The notes: generated from the letters alone by a model not told the origin. A stretch of 64,000 nt of DNA from Roseiarcus sp963820095 (GCA_963820095.1 CAWFZA010000018.1:1-64000); one strand, 5' to 3'. Shown: positions 28,001 through 36,845, numbered from the stretch's first letter. Made by a program: numbers and translations.

Positions 28001-28533
28001 GCTTGAGGGCCACACGCTGGGCGGAATTTTCGCGATCCGTGCGCAACGGCGCATCGACCGCGCGGCTCGGGGCAAGCGTGCTCGATCGCTATGAGCGGCG
28101 GACAAGGAACGGCGGCAAGATCGGCATCGTGCAGCTCTCCGATCCCTCGGGCACGTATGAAGCGATCCTGTTTCAGGAGGGCCTGAGCCAGTTCCGCGAT
28201 CTTCTCGAGAAAGGCGCCGACGTCCTCGTCACCCTTCAGGCGGCGGTTGAAGGCGAGGATGTGCGCGCGCGCATCGTCAACGTCGAGCGGCTCACGGAGG
28301 CTGCCGCGAAGGTCCAGAAGGGCCTGCGCGTGTTTGTGCGCGACGAAGCGCCGCTCAACTCCATCGAGCGGCGGTTGACCGCGCCCGGCGAAGGCGAGGT
28401 GTCGCTGGTCGTGATCCTCGGGCCGCAGGACGGCGAGGTCGAGATCCGCCTGCCTGGCCGCTATTCGGTGAGTGCGGCGATCGCGGGGGCGCTCAAGGCC
28501 GCGCCAGGGGTGGTGGCGGTGGAGCAGGTCTGA
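25050..28533 (+). CDS. dnaE: DNA polymerase III alpha subunit (one indel)
   Basis: Replicative polymerase, about 1160 residues. It has an N-terminal PHP domain (GFVHLHVHSAYSLREGALTV), the polymerase core with GPGRGSGAGSLVAWAL and the catalytic MPDFDIDFCQDRRDEVI, a fingers region (YQEQVMQIAQTLSGYSLGEA, then MGKKIKKEMDAQRARF), an HhH region (AIKGVGEAQAEALV) and a C-terminal OB fold (GGKIGIVQLSDPSGTYEAIL). One extra A near 26646 shifts the frame (NASNSRRRR instead of NASTHAAGVVIGDRP). Because the gene is essential this is almost certainly a sequence error. Candidate starts are 25050, 25059 and 25074; the last has GGAG only 3 bases away. Divergent from the TIR-STAND gene. Confidence 0.95.
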
Positions 28534-28677
28534 GCCGCATCCCGATCCCTGCCCCTTTCCTGCGGAAGCCCGGGGCCAGTTCAAGCGCGTCCCTCGCTCC
28601 GGCGCGCTTGCGCCACACGCTCGGCTTCGCTATTGACGCGCCACGCCCGCGCGAAAACCGCGCCATTAGGCGGCCGT

Positions 28678-28752
28678 TGGGGGATAGTTCAACGGTAGAA
28701 CAGCGGACTTCTGACTCCGTCAATCTTGGTTCGAATCCAGGTCCCCCAGCCA
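28678..28752 (+). tRNA. tRNA-Gln (CTG) with an 8-base anticodon loop as sequenced
   Basis: TGGGGGA acceptor arm pairs with TCCCCCA, followed by G and an encoded CCA. U1 is the usual tRNA-Gln signature. The D arm (GTTC/GAAC) and T arm (loop TTCGAAT) are normal. The anticodon stem GCGGA/TCCGT encloses CTTCTGAC, eight bases instead of seven; dropping one T gives CTCTGAC with anticodon CUG. An extra T at 28709-28710 is the same class of single-base homopolymer excess seen in dnaE. Confidence 0.9.
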
Positions 28753-28787
28753 AATCTCACTTTTCGACGGCTTAGCGGTCTCGCCCG
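28747..28787. repeat. 41-bp inverted repeat shared with recombinase tail (right copy)
   Basis: Begins in the last six bases of tRNA-Gln and continues into its 3' flank. It is exactly the reverse complement of 3464-3504. Read on the minus strand it encodes ETAKPSKSEIWL running into the tRNA antisense, so it is the 3' end of a former serine recombinase gene whose attachment site overlapped the tRNA. Confidence 0.85.
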
Positions 28788-29601
28788 CCCCAGCGCTGCG
28801 GTTGCAGCTTTCGCAGGCACGTCAAATATTTTGCTGCCGTCGCCACCATTTCGTGCGCCCAACTGCGGTTGAGTTCGCCCCGTCCTGCAGCACGACTGTC
28901 ATGGCTCATCGCATTATCCGTAAGCACAGCAGGCTGGACAAAATCCGCCGCGGCGCCGTGAAAGCGCAGCCGGATCGCAGTGAAGGGATCTACGCTGGAC
29001 ATCAAACGGCACGCATGACAATCTGAAAAGAACTCCATGCCGCCGGAAAACTACAAAGGCTATATCCGGCTGGAAGAAGACCCGGGGCGGGCGCCGTGAT
29101 CCTCGTTACGCTGCAGATCACAGATGGCGCGTGCGCGGACCAGCGTCCGGACATCACGCCGCCAGTATCGGCGGGCGCATCGCCGAGTCGGCCGCGCTTC
29201 GCGACAGCAGCGGGCCTCTGTTGCGCTTCGTCGGGCTTTGTTTCGACCGGCTCCACGGAGTTCCCGCCCGTAGCGAGTGCACTCGTCGTCAACGCCGACG
29301 ACGACTTCAGCCGCCGGAACGTGTCCAAGACACACAGACCCTTCAAACAGCCGAAGCGTGGTTTCTCAATCCGCGAGGAGGTCCGCCCGCATTGGCGGCG
29401 CCGAGCCGGACTTGCCTCGATATGTCGGCTAAAGGCTACGACACGCGGTTTCAGCCGAATACCGTCTCCGTCAAGAAGGCCTGCACACCAGCTCATCTGT
29501 AGAAGAGCTTTCCGCTCGCATGCTTGCGGGTGGACAAGACCGCCAACGGAACGAGAGTCCGAGGCGTTGCACCGGCATGGAGACTAAGAAAGGGAACTCA
29601 A
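28753..29601. other. Intergenic region after tRNA-Gln: recombinase scar and possible PAS remnant
   Basis: 28753-28787 is the recombinase scar. Around 29100-29230 the plus strand reads HRWRVRGPASGHH and GRIAESAALRDSSGPLLRFV, GLCFD, the pattern of a PAS/PAC domain end from a sensor kinase. No start, stop or catalytic domain accompanies it, so it is at best a fragment. The remaining sequence up to the binding-protein gene holds no gene I can support. It presumably includes the promoter of the amide operon. Confidence 0.35.
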
Positions 29602-31125
29602 ATGACGGACAAGACAGTTGAGTCGCATGTGGACACGGCGCCGGAATCTCCCAATCCGACAGGCGCCGACCGCCGTACCGTCGTGAAGGGTATGGCCGCG
29701 GCAGGATTGACCGCGGGCGTCGCGCTGCCGACCTACCTCAGAGGCTTTGAGACGTCCGCGTACGCCCAAACGGGCGCCCCGGTGAAGATGGGATTCATCG
29801 AAGACGAATCCGGCAATCTCTCAGTCTACGGCATCCAAAAGCTGCATGCCGCCCAGCTCGCCGTCGCCGAGATCAACGCCGGCAAGACTCTCAAGGGCGC
29901 TCCGGACATCGGCGCAGGCTTCCTCGGAGCGCAAGCGACGGCGGCGAAGAACCCGCCCGTGATCAGCAAGGACGGAACGTCGCTCGCGATCGTCGACGAT
30001 GGCGGCCCCAAGTCGCCGGTCGACCTCGCTTACGTTGAGGACGCCGACATCCTGATTGATTCCGGCGAGAAGGGGATACTCGGCCGCGAACTTCAGCTGC
30101 TTTCTTCCGACGGCCAGAGCAACAACGCCGTCTGGCAGCAGCTCGCGCGGAAGCTCATCCAGGAGGACAAGGTCGACGTGCTCGTCGCCGGCTTCGCCAG
30201 CGCCGAGCGGGAGGCGATCCGGCCGATCGTCGACCAGTTCAAACAGCTCTATTTCTACACCAACCAATATGAAGGCGGCGTCGCCGACGCCAATACCTTC
30301 TGCACGGGGCCGGTTTGCGAGCAGCAGGTTATTCCAACCGTGCAATACATGGTCGAGAAATACGGCCCCAACTGCTACACGATCGCCGCCGACTATAATT
30401 TCGGCCAATTGACCGCCGCATGGACGAAGGCGTTCATCCCTCTGGTCAAGGGCAAAGTCATCGGCGAAGAGTTCATTCCGCTCTCGGTGTCCGAATTCAG
30501 CCAGGTGATCGCGCGCATCCAGGCCGCCAAGCCCGACTGGGTCATGACCCTGCTCGTCGGACAGAACCAGCACAACTACTATCCGCAGGCCGCGGCGGCG
30601 GGCCTCAAGTATCCGATGGCCTCCACCGTCAATATGGCTCAGGGCTATGAGCACAAGCGCTTTGCGCCGCCCTCGCTGGCGCGCATGCACAACGCAATCC
30701 AATATCAGCTCGAGGTTCCGACGGCCCGCAACCGCGCTTTCGTCAAGCGCTGGATGACGATGTTCCCCAACGACCCGTATATCGGTGAGATGGCGCAGAA
30801 CACCTATTTCACCATCCACCTCTACGCCAAGGCGGCGCGCCTCGCGCGTACTGTCGACCAGCAGAAGGTGAAGCGCTGTCTCGAATTAGGCTGGAATATC
30901 GAAGCGCCGGAGGGAAGCGTGTTCCTCGAACCCGGCACGCATCACTGCGCTCATCCGATCCGGCTCGCCTATTGCGACGAAAAGCACAACGTGAGCTTTC
31001 TGCGCGATTGGCCGATGATCCAGGCCTGGTGGCTCCAGCGTCTCGGGGTCAACCTCATCCGCAACCCCGAGTACAAGCAGTACACGCCTGACGAAGATCC
31101 CTATTTCAAAATGTTCGCGCTCTAG
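29602..31125 (+). CDS. Amide/urea-type ABC transporter substrate-binding protein, Tat-exported
   Basis: 507 residues. ATG 29602 follows AAGAAAGGGA. A long n-region ends in a twin-arginine motif (ADRRTVVKGMAAAGLTAGVA), so export is by Tat, already folded. The mature part is a periplasmic binding protein of the Liv/Urt/FmdD class: VKMGFIEDESGNLSVYGIQK, QLAVAEINAGKTL, VLVAGFASAEREAIRPI, LYFYTNQYEGGVADANTFCT and TIAADYNFGQLTAAWTKAF. It heads an intact operon with two permeases, two ATPases and formamidase, so short-chain amides (formamide, acetamide) or urea are the likely ligands. A GC hairpin just after it may give it extra mRNA stability. Confidence 0.88.
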   Translation: MTDKTVESHVDTAPESPNPTGADRRTVVKGMAAAGLTAGVALPTYLRGFETSAYAQTGAPVKMGFIEDESGNLSVYGIQKLHAAQLAVAEINAGKTLKGAPDIGAGFLGAQATAAKNPPVISKDGTSLAIVDDGGPKSPVDLAYVEDADILIDSGEKGILGRELQLLSSDGQSNNAVWQQLARKLIQEDKVDVLVAGFASAEREAIRPIVDQFKQLYFYTNQYEGGVADANTFCTGPVCEQQVIPTVQYMVEKYGPNCYTIAADYNFGQLTAAWTKAFIPLVKGKVIGEEFIPLSVSEFSQVIARIQAAKPDWVMTLLVGQNQHNYYPQAAAAGLKYPMASTVNMAQGYEHKRFAPPSLARMHNAIQYQLEVPTARNRAFVKRWMTMFPNDPYIGEMAQNTYFTIHLYAKAARLARTVDQQKVKRCLELGWNIEAPEGSVFLEPGTHHCAHPIRLAYCDEKHNVSFLRDWPMIQAWWLQRLGVNLIRNPEYKQYTPDEDPYFKMFAL

Positions 31126-31140
31126 CGCCTCGACCCGGGC

Positions 31141-31161
31141 GGCGGCCCCCTTGGGACCGCC
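31141..31161 (+). other. Intercistronic hairpin after binding-protein gene
   Basis: GGCGGCCCC, a 3-base loop and GGGACCGCC form a 9-position stem with one mismatch and no T tract. Such structures after the binding-protein gene of ABC operons usually protect upstream mRNA and reduce read-through, giving more binding protein than membrane parts (established for other operons; inferred here). Confidence 0.5.
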
Positions 31162-31188
31162 AGCCTTCCGAAACCAGCGGATTTTGTC

Positions 31189-32082
31189 ATGGACGTGATC
31201 GGAGTCGTCGCGAGCGTCGTCTATCAATTTTGCACCAACGCGGCGTTCTTGCTGTTGTGCGCGCTCGGACTGATCATCATCCTCGGCATGATGAACATCA
31301 TCAACCTCGCGCATGGGGAGCTGATGATGATGGGAGCGTATGCGGCCTCGGCGTCCTACAGCCGGGGAGCGCCGTTCTGGCTGGCCGCGATCATCGCTTT
31401 CGTCGCGGTTGGAATTTTCGGCGCGCTGCTCGAAGCGACGATCGTCCGGCGATTCTACGGCAGGGAACTCGGGGCGATGGTCGTCACCTGGGGCGTGAGC
31501 CTAGTCTTGTCGCAGGGCTTCCTGCTGCTGTTCGGCCCCTTCATGCCGCCGATCCAGATCCCCGAGGGCAATTTCGCTCTGGGCCAATATTCGTTTTCGT
31601 TCTACTGGATCTCCATGTTCGTCATCGCCGCGCTGCTCGTCGCCGCCCTCTGGTGGATCTACAACCGCACCGACATTGGCCTTCAGGCCCGGGCCACCAT
31701 GCAAAATCCGGCGATGGCGCGTGCGCTCGGGGTCGACACCCGCCGCATCTACATGATGACTTTCACGCTCGGCGCGGCGCTCGCGGGACTGTCCGGGGCG
31801 TTGCTTGCGCCGACGACGTCCATCATGCCTTTCATGGGCCAGCAATTCGTGGCGCCGGCCTTCATCACGGTCGTCGTCGGCGGAGCGACCAACGTCATTG
31901 CGGGGGCGGTCGGCAGCAGCGTTCTTCTCTCCCTGGTGAAGACCCCGGTTGGCTTCTTTCTCGGCGCCTTTCTCGGCACGGTGGCGCTCTTGTTGGCGGC
32001 GCTGATCATCATCAGACTGCTGCCGGACGGGATCTCCGCAGCCATCCAGCGGCGCCTCGACCTCAGACACAGAATGCGTTGA
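31189..32082 (+). CDS. Branched-chain/urea-type ABC permease, LivH/UrtB class
   Basis: 297 residues with about eight hydrophobic segments. Class motifs are CALGLIIILGMMNIINLAHG near the N-terminus (the GMMNIINLAHGE loop is typical of LivH/UrtB/FmdE) and GLQARATMQNPAMARALGVD, the ATPase-contacting EAA-like loop. GGATNVIAGAVGSSVL near the end is also typical. ATG 31189 lies 63 bases after the binding protein, with the hairpin between. It ends 2 bases before the next permease, so the two are translated together. Inner-membrane channel half for amide or urea uptake. Confidence 0.88.
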   Translation: MDVIGVVASVVYQFCTNAAFLLLCALGLIIILGMMNIINLAHGELMMMGAYAASASYSRGAPFWLAAIIAFVAVGIFGALLEATIVRRFYGRELGAMVVTWGVSLVLSQGFLLLFGPFMPPIQIPEGNFALGQYSFSFYWISMFVIAALLVAALWWIYNRTDIGLQARATMQNPAMARALGVDTRRIYMMTFTLGAALAGLSGALLAPTTSIMPFMGQQFVAPAFITVVVGGATNVIAGAVGSSVLLSLVKTPVGFFLGAFLGTVALLLAALIIIRLLPDGISAAIQRRLDLRHRMR

Positions 32083-32084
32083 CG

Positions 32085-33149
32085 ATGGCCGCACTTTTTT
32101 CTCTGTTGAACGGGCCGGAGGATCTGGGACGGGGCCCAATCTTCTGGAGCGGCGCGGCGATCGTCATCGCTCTCTTTGTCGCGGTTCCACTCTATCTGTC
32201 GGATTTCGCGGCCTATAACGTTTCCTATTATCTTTTGAACATTCCGATGGCGCTCGGGCTGTGCCTGTTGTGGGGATATTGCGGGGTCCTGAGTTTCGGC
32301 CAGGTCGCCTATTTCGGCATCGCGGGCTACGCCTACGGGGTGATCGCCGGAAATTTCGTGGGTCACTCCTGGGGCCCGATGCTGGGCAGCCTTGGCGGTC
32401 TCGCGGCGGCCGCGCTCGTCGCGGCAGTGTTCGGATACTTTGTTTTCTTCGCGCGCGTGCAGATATGGATTCTCCCCATCCTCACGCTGGTTCTCACGTT
32501 GTTGCTCGAAACCTTCCTCGGGCAGACGGCGGGATATCAGTGGCGAATTGGCGTCGTGCAGCTTGGCGGCTACAACGGCATGACCGGCATTCCCGCATTC
32601 CAGATCGGAGACTTCGTGTTCTCCGGCTATTCCTTTTTCTACCTCGCGCTTGGCGTGGCGCTGATTTGCTATCTCGGCTGCCGGATGCTCGTGAACTCGA
32701 GGCACGGCAAGGTCATGCTCGCCATCCGCGAGGACCCCGTGCGCACCGAGATGCTCGGCTACGACATCCGCATGCGGCAATGGCTGGTATTCGTGGTCGC
32801 TTCGCTTCTCGCCGGCCTTTCGGGGCTCCTCTATGTGCAGTGGGGCAATTATATCACGCCCTCCCAGGTCGGCCTGCTCTCCGCCGCGCTGCCGGTCATC
32901 TGGGTCGCCGTGGGGGGACGCGAGAAGCTGCTCGGCGTCGTCGTGGGCGCCTACGGCCTCAACTGGCTGAACTACCGGCTCTCTTCATCCGGCAACCAAT
33001 ACGCCCTCGTCATCATTGGCGCGTTGCTTGTCATCGTGATGCTGTTTTTTCCGAGGGGTCTGGTCGTCACCCTAGCCGACCTGACAGGGCGTCGCTCGGC
33101 GCCGTCGGAGGCTTCGACCGCAGGGCCGCGCAGGTCGTCGCCGGCATGA
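32085..33149 (+). CDS. Branched-chain/urea-type ABC permease, LivM/UrtC class
   Basis: 354 residues, 9-10 hydrophobic segments. It has the class motifs LNIPMALGLCLLWGYCGVLS, FGQVAYFGIAGYAYGVIAGN and SRHGKVMLAIREDPVRTEML (ATPase-contact loop with REDPVRTEMLGYD). The start ATG 32085 follows the LivH-type stop by 2 bases. The 3' end overlaps the first ATPase by 4 bases (ATGA at 33146-33149). The C-terminal tail is short and polar (RRSAPSEASTAGPRRSSPA). Forms the channel heterodimer with the previous protein. Confidence 0.88.
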   Translation: MAALFSLLNGPEDLGRGPIFWSGAAIVIALFVAVPLYLSDFAAYNVSYYLLNIPMALGLCLLWGYCGVLSFGQVAYFGIAGYAYGVIAGNFVGHSWGPMLGSLGGLAAAALVAAVFGYFVFFARVQIWILPILTLVLTLLLETFLGQTAGYQWRIGVVQLGGYNGMTGIPAFQIGDFVFSGYSFFYLALGVALICYLGCRMLVNSRHGKVMLAIREDPVRTEMLGYDIRMRQWLVFVVASLLAGLSGLLYVQWGNYITPSQVGLLSAALPVIWVAVGGREKLLGVVVGAYGLNWLNYRLSSSGNQYALVIIGALLVIVMLFFPRGLVVTLADLTGRRSAPSEASTAGPRRSSPA

Positions 33150-33871
33150 AACAAGGCTCCATTCTGTCGATCGAAGGGTTGAAGAAGCATTTCGGCGGCG
33201 TTGTCGCCACCGACAATGTCACTCTCGCCGTCGCTAGCGGCGACCTGCAATGCATTATCGGCCCCAACGGCGCCGGCAAGTCGACCTTCTTCGCTCTCCT
33301 CTGCGGCATTCATGAACTCGACGGCGGCCGCATCCTCTTCAAGGGAAAAGACATCACCCGGATGCTGCCGTCTCACCGGGTGAGAGAGGGTCTGGGACTC
33401 ACATTCCAGACCAATCGCGTGTTCGGCAATCTAAGCGTCCGGCAGAACCTCGAGATTCCGCTCGCCACGATTCGCAGCGAACGAGGGGTCGAGGCTGAGG
33501 ACCGGTATCGGACGGCGCTCGAGCGTTTCGACCTCGATCGCCACGACGAAACGCGAGCCGCAAATATTCCTCACCACAAGCGTCAGTGGCTGGAGATCGC
33601 CATGGTTCTGGCTGGAGGCCCCGATCTCTTGCTGCTTGACGAACCGACCGCCGGAATGGCGCCGGAGGAGACCGGCGCGACCGCAGCCGTGCTGCGCGAC
33701 CTCAACAGCACCGGCCTGACAATCCTGGTCGTCGAGCATGACATGGCGTTCGTGCGCGAGATCGCCCGTCGGGTGACGGTCCTGCATCAGGGGCGGGTGT
33801 TCGCGGACGGCACGATCGACGAGGTGACGGAGCGGCAGGACGTGCGCGACATCTATCTTGGGCGGCGGTGA
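33146..33871 (+). CDS. ABC transporter ATPase, LivG/UrtD class
   Basis: 241 residues. Walker A GPNGAGKSTFFALLCG, Q-loop LTFQTNRVFGNLSV, Walker B GGPDLLLLDEPTAGMAPEET and the H-loop VVEHDMAFVREIARRVTVLH. The signature position reads HHKRQWLEIAMVLAGGPD, a diverged LSGGQ (HHKRQWLEI) often seen in the UrtD class. An ATGA overlap with the permease gene indicates coupling. One of two ATPases energising the amide or urea importer at the cytoplasmic face. Confidence 0.9.
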   Translation: MKQGSILSIEGLKKHFGGVVATDNVTLAVASGDLQCIIGPNGAGKSTFFALLCGIHELDGGRILFKGKDITRMLPSHRVREGLGLTFQTNRVFGNLSVRQNLEIPLATIRSERGVEAEDRYRTALERFDLDRHDETRAANIPHHKRQWLEIAMVLAGGPDLLLLDEPTAGMAPEETGATAAVLRDLNSTGLTILVVEHDMAFVREIARRVTVLHQGRVFADGTIDEVTERQDVRDIYLGRR

Positions 33872-33872
33872 G

Positions 33873-34586
33873 ATGGCCGCGCTGCTCTCCGCCAGCGAAC
33901 TGCGCGCGGGCTATGGCGCTGGCGACGTCCTGCAAGGCGTAAGCATCGAGGTCGGCCAGGGGGAGATCGTCGCGGTCATGGGCCGCAACGGAGTGGGCAA
34001 GAGTACGCTGATGAAAGCGCTGATCGGCCTCCTGCCGCTGCGCGGAGGCAAGATCGCGCTGAGCGGCGAGGACCTGACGGATCAATCGGCGGATCGGCGG
34101 GCGAGGCGCGGGGTGGGCTACGTGCCGCAGGGTCGCGAAATCTTTCCGCACATGACGGTTGCCGACAATCTGCGGATGGGACGCTTCATTCGGTCGGGCA
34201 AGGGCGACGATAAGGCGCTGCTCGATGAGGTTTGCAGCTACTTTCCCATTCTTCGGCAGCGCATGGCGCAGCGGGGCGGCACGCTGTCCGGCGGACAGCA
34301 GGAAATGCTGTCGATCGCGCGGGCGCTCAATGGCGACCCCCGACTCTTCCTGCTCGATGAGCCGAGCGACGGCGTGCAGCCGTCGATCGTTCAGGAGATC
34401 GGCGAGTTCCTCAAGGTTCTCGTCGCGCGGCGGCCGATCGGAGTGCTCATCGTCGAACAGAACGTCGAGTTGATCCAGGCGGTGGCCGAACGGGCCTACG
34501 TCATGGACAAAGGTCGGATTGTCGCTTCGCTCGACAAAGCGACGATCGCAGACACCGACGCGCTGAGTCAATTCCTGTCGATTTGA
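33873..34586 (+). CDS. ABC transporter ATPase, LivF/UrtE class
   Basis: 237 residues. Walker A GRNGVGKSTLMKALIG, Q-loop VPQGREIFPHMTVADNLRMG, signature GGTLSGGQQEMLSIARAL, Walker B DPRLFLLDEPSDGVQPSIVQ and H-loop IVEQNVELIQAVAERAYVMD (the His is replaced by Gln-Asn, as is normal for LivF/UrtE). It starts 1 base after the partner ATPase stop. It pairs with that ATPase. The formamidase gene follows after 17 bases, completing a transport-plus-hydrolysis operon. Confidence 0.9.
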   Translation: MAALLSASELRAGYGAGDVLQGVSIEVGQGEIVAVMGRNGVGKSTLMKALIGLLPLRGGKIALSGEDLTDQSADRRARRGVGYVPQGREIFPHMTVADNLRMGRFIRSGKGDDKALLDEVCSYFPILRQRMAQRGGTLSGGQQEMLSIARALNGDPRLFLLDEPSDGVQPSIVQEIGEFLKVLVARRPIGVLIVEQNVELIQAVAERAYVMDKGRIVASLDKATIADTDALSQFLSI

Positions 34587-34603
34587 ACGAAAAGGAGAAT
34601 GCA

Positions 34604-35590
34604 ATGGCTGACTGGATCAAGTCGTCCTACATGGCCCGCTCTGGCGTCGCCAAAGCCAAGCCCGGCAAGACGCACGAGCTGACGGTCGAAAAGCAGGGCA
34701 AATATCACTACGTCTACGGCCCCTACGCCGACCCCGTGCTGACCATCGATCCCGGAGATGTCGTGGTGGCGGAGACGCAGGATGCGTTCGAGGGCGCCAT
34801 CAAGAGCGAGAAGGACAAGCCGGCCGAACTGCTCCACATGCCATTCCTCAACCCCCAGTGCGGACCCATCCTCGTGCGTGGAGCGGAAAAGGGCGACACG
34901 CTCTGCGTTCACATCCACAGCATCAAGCCGCGCGGAGCGCAGCCGGTCGGCACGACCGCTCTGATTACGGAATTCGGCGGCCTCGTCTCCACCAGCAACA
35001 CGGCGATGCTGAACCCGCCCCTGCCGGAAATGGTCAAGAAAATGGAAGTGACCGAGCAGGGGATCAAATTCAACAAGAAGATCACCCTGCCTTACGAGCC
35101 CTTCATTGGAACTCTCGGCGTGAGCCCGGAAATCGAGGCGGTCTCGTCGCTTCAGCCCGACTATTGGGGCGGCAACATGGACGTGCCCGACGTCGCCCCC
35201 GGCGCGATCGTCTACTTTCCCGTGCTCCACGAGGGCGCCTATCTCTTCCTCGGGGATTGCCATGCAACGCAGGGAGACGGCGAATTGTGCGGCGTCGCCG
35301 TCGAGATTCCCTCGACGACGACCATCCATGTCGACCTCATCAAGAAATGGCCGATCGCATGGCCGCGCCTCGAGAACGAGAAATTCATCATGACGATCGG
35401 CTCGACGCGGCCGATGGAGGACGCCGCGCGCATCGCCTACCGAGAGCTTATCCGCTGGCTGGTCTCCGACTACGGTTTCGATCAGTACGAGGCTTATTTT
35501 CTGCTTACCCAGGCCGGGCGGATCAGGCTCGGCAACATGGTGGATCCGAAGTACAGCCTTGGCGCTTCAATACTGAAGTCATACCTCTAG
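34604..35590 (+). CDS. fmdA: Formamidase/acetamidase
   Basis: 328 residues, FmdA/AmdA family, hydrolysing formamide or acetamide to ammonia and the acid in the cytoplasm. Motifs are GKYHYVYGPYADPVLTIDPG, LNPQCGPILVRGAEKGD, PYEPFIGTLGVSP, PDYWGGNMDVPDV, FLGDCHATQGDGELCGVAVE (metal/active-site loop) and YEAYFLLTQAGRIRLGNMVD. ATG 34604 is preceded by AAAGGAGA at 5 bases; the earlier ATG 34583 has no such site. The ~328-residue length is somewhat short of the 400-residue Methylophilus enzyme but normal for one subfamily. The gene lies downstream of five transporter genes, so nitrogen supply from amides is the probable purpose; nitrogen control is inferred. Confidence 0.93.
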   Translation: MADWIKSSYMARSGVAKAKPGKTHELTVEKQGKYHYVYGPYADPVLTIDPGDVVVAETQDAFEGAIKSEKDKPAELLHMPFLNPQCGPILVRGAEKGDTLCVHIHSIKPRGAQPVGTTALITEFGGLVSTSNTAMLNPPLPEMVKKMEVTEQGIKFNKKITLPYEPFIGTLGVSPEIEAVSSLQPDYWGGNMDVPDVAPGAIVYFPVLHEGAYLFLGDCHATQGDGELCGVAVEIPSTTTIHVDLIKKWPIAWPRLENEKFIMTIGSTRPMEDAARIAYRELIRWLVSDYGFDQYEAYFLLTQAGRIRLGNMVDPKYSLGASILKSYL

Positions 35591-35620
35591 CCCGGAACAA
35601 GGGGTTCCCTTTTCGGGGCT
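35589..35620. terminator. Bidirectional terminator-like hairpin between convergent genes
   Basis: AGCCC (35589-35593) pairs with GGGCT (35616-35620), enclosing a second small stem GGAAC/GTTCC and a CCCTTTT run. It lies between the formamidase stop and the convergent deacetylase stop at 35680, where termination from both sides is expected. Confidence 0.4.
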
Positions 35621-35679
35621 ATGTGTTTCGTGGCGTCGCGCGAAGGGAAAAACCGGAAGCGCTCGACGCCATGCCGCAG

Positions 35680-36845
35680 TTACGGCTGCATCATCATGGC
35701 GGCGATATCGCGATAGATAAGGGCGGCGCGAACGAGGTCGTCCTTCGGGACATATTCGTCGGGCTGGTGCGCGACGTCGAGCGAGCCGGGGCCAAGCACG
35801 ATGCCCACGGAACCGACGTCGGCAAAATGAACGAGATCGCACCCGCCAGTCAGGCCACCGGGCTGCGGGAACGTCACGCCATGCGCCCGCGAGATGGCGA
35901 CCGCGTTGCGCACGAGCGGGTCGTCGACTGAAGTCTCGGTCGATCCGGCTTTGGTGCGGATCGCCGCGATCTCCGCTTCGACGCCGTGGTCGCGCTTCGC
36001 GCGATCGAGCAACGCGTGCAGGTCGTCCATTGCGGCCGTCGAGCGTCTCGCCTGGCAGCAGCCGCCGGTCGAGCACCATCTCGCAACTCTCCGGGATCAC
36101 GTTGTCGCCAATTCCGCCGACGATCCGAAGTCACCGACAGACTGGCGTGGCCGACCAGCGGATGGTTGAGCGTCCTCAATTCGCGGTCGCGCGCGTCGAT
36201 GAGCGAGATGAGCTGGCTTGCGGCCAGGATGGCGTTCACGCCAAGCTCCGGCCGGCCGGAATGCGCCGCCTTGCCCTTGGCGCGGACGAGCGGCCGCAGG
36301 CAGCCTTTGTGCGCCGCGAAGACGGCGTTGTTGGTTGGCTCGCCGATGACGATCAGGTCGGGCCTGGGCTGCTGCTTCGCGAGCACCCTCGAGCCGCCGC
36401 CATTGATCTCCTCATCGGCGACAAACATCATGATCAGCGTGCCCCGCCAAAGGTCTCTTTGCGAGGCGAGGAGACGACCGGCCTCGGCCATGGCCACAAT
36501 CGGGCCCTTGGCGTCGCAGGCTCCGCGCCCGAACAGCTTGCCGTCGCGCTCGACCAGACGAAACGGATCGCTTGTCCAACCGCCGCCAACCGGAACGGTG
36601 TCGATGTGCGAGTTGAACGCGAAACAGGGGCCGTCGCCATTGTTAATCCGGCCGACGACATTCGGGCGGCCATCCGCGATAAAATGAACTTCCGTAGTGA
36701 AGCCGATGGCCTCGAGGTCGGACGCGAGGAGCGCAGCGGCCTCCTCCTCCCGTCCGGGCGGGTTCTGAGTGTCGATGGCGACAAGCTGCTCGAGCAGGCC
36801 GGCGAGGCGCGCCACGTCCGGGGCCGCAGTCTTTACCGAGCTCAC
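35680..36845 (-). CDS. M20-family deacetylase (ArgE/DapE-like), with indels
   Basis: A zinc hydrolase of about 385 residues when joined. GTG 36845 overlaps the upstream gene by 4 bases. Motifs: FAFNSHIDTVPVGGGWTSDP (H and bridging D), LFGRGACDAKGPIVAMAEAG, IMMFVADEEINGGGSR (catalytic Glu pair), LIVIGEPTNN, the dimerisation domain (AAHSGRPELGVNAILAASQL), and the C-terminal GGLTGGCDLVHFADVGSVGI. Frame changes near 36135 and 36030 split it. It closes the minus-strand operon after a D-threonine-aldolase-like enzyme and a sugar-type ABC importer. N-acyl or N-carbamoyl amino-compound hydrolysis is likely; the exact substrate is unknown. The indels may be sequence errors. Confidence 0.8.

Noticed and set aside
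27439..28584. Long minus-strand frame opposite the dnaE 3' half
   Set aside because: Shadow of dnaE, no protein-like composition, no ribosome site.
28493..28753. Minus-strand frame beginning GGPGFEPRLTESEVRCSTV next to dnaE
   Set aside because: It is the antisense reading of tRNA-Gln, a well-known spurious annotation pattern.
29821..30819. Long minus-strand frame of over 330 codons
   Set aside because: Opposite the binding-protein gene of the amide operon, which has signal peptide, motifs and context.
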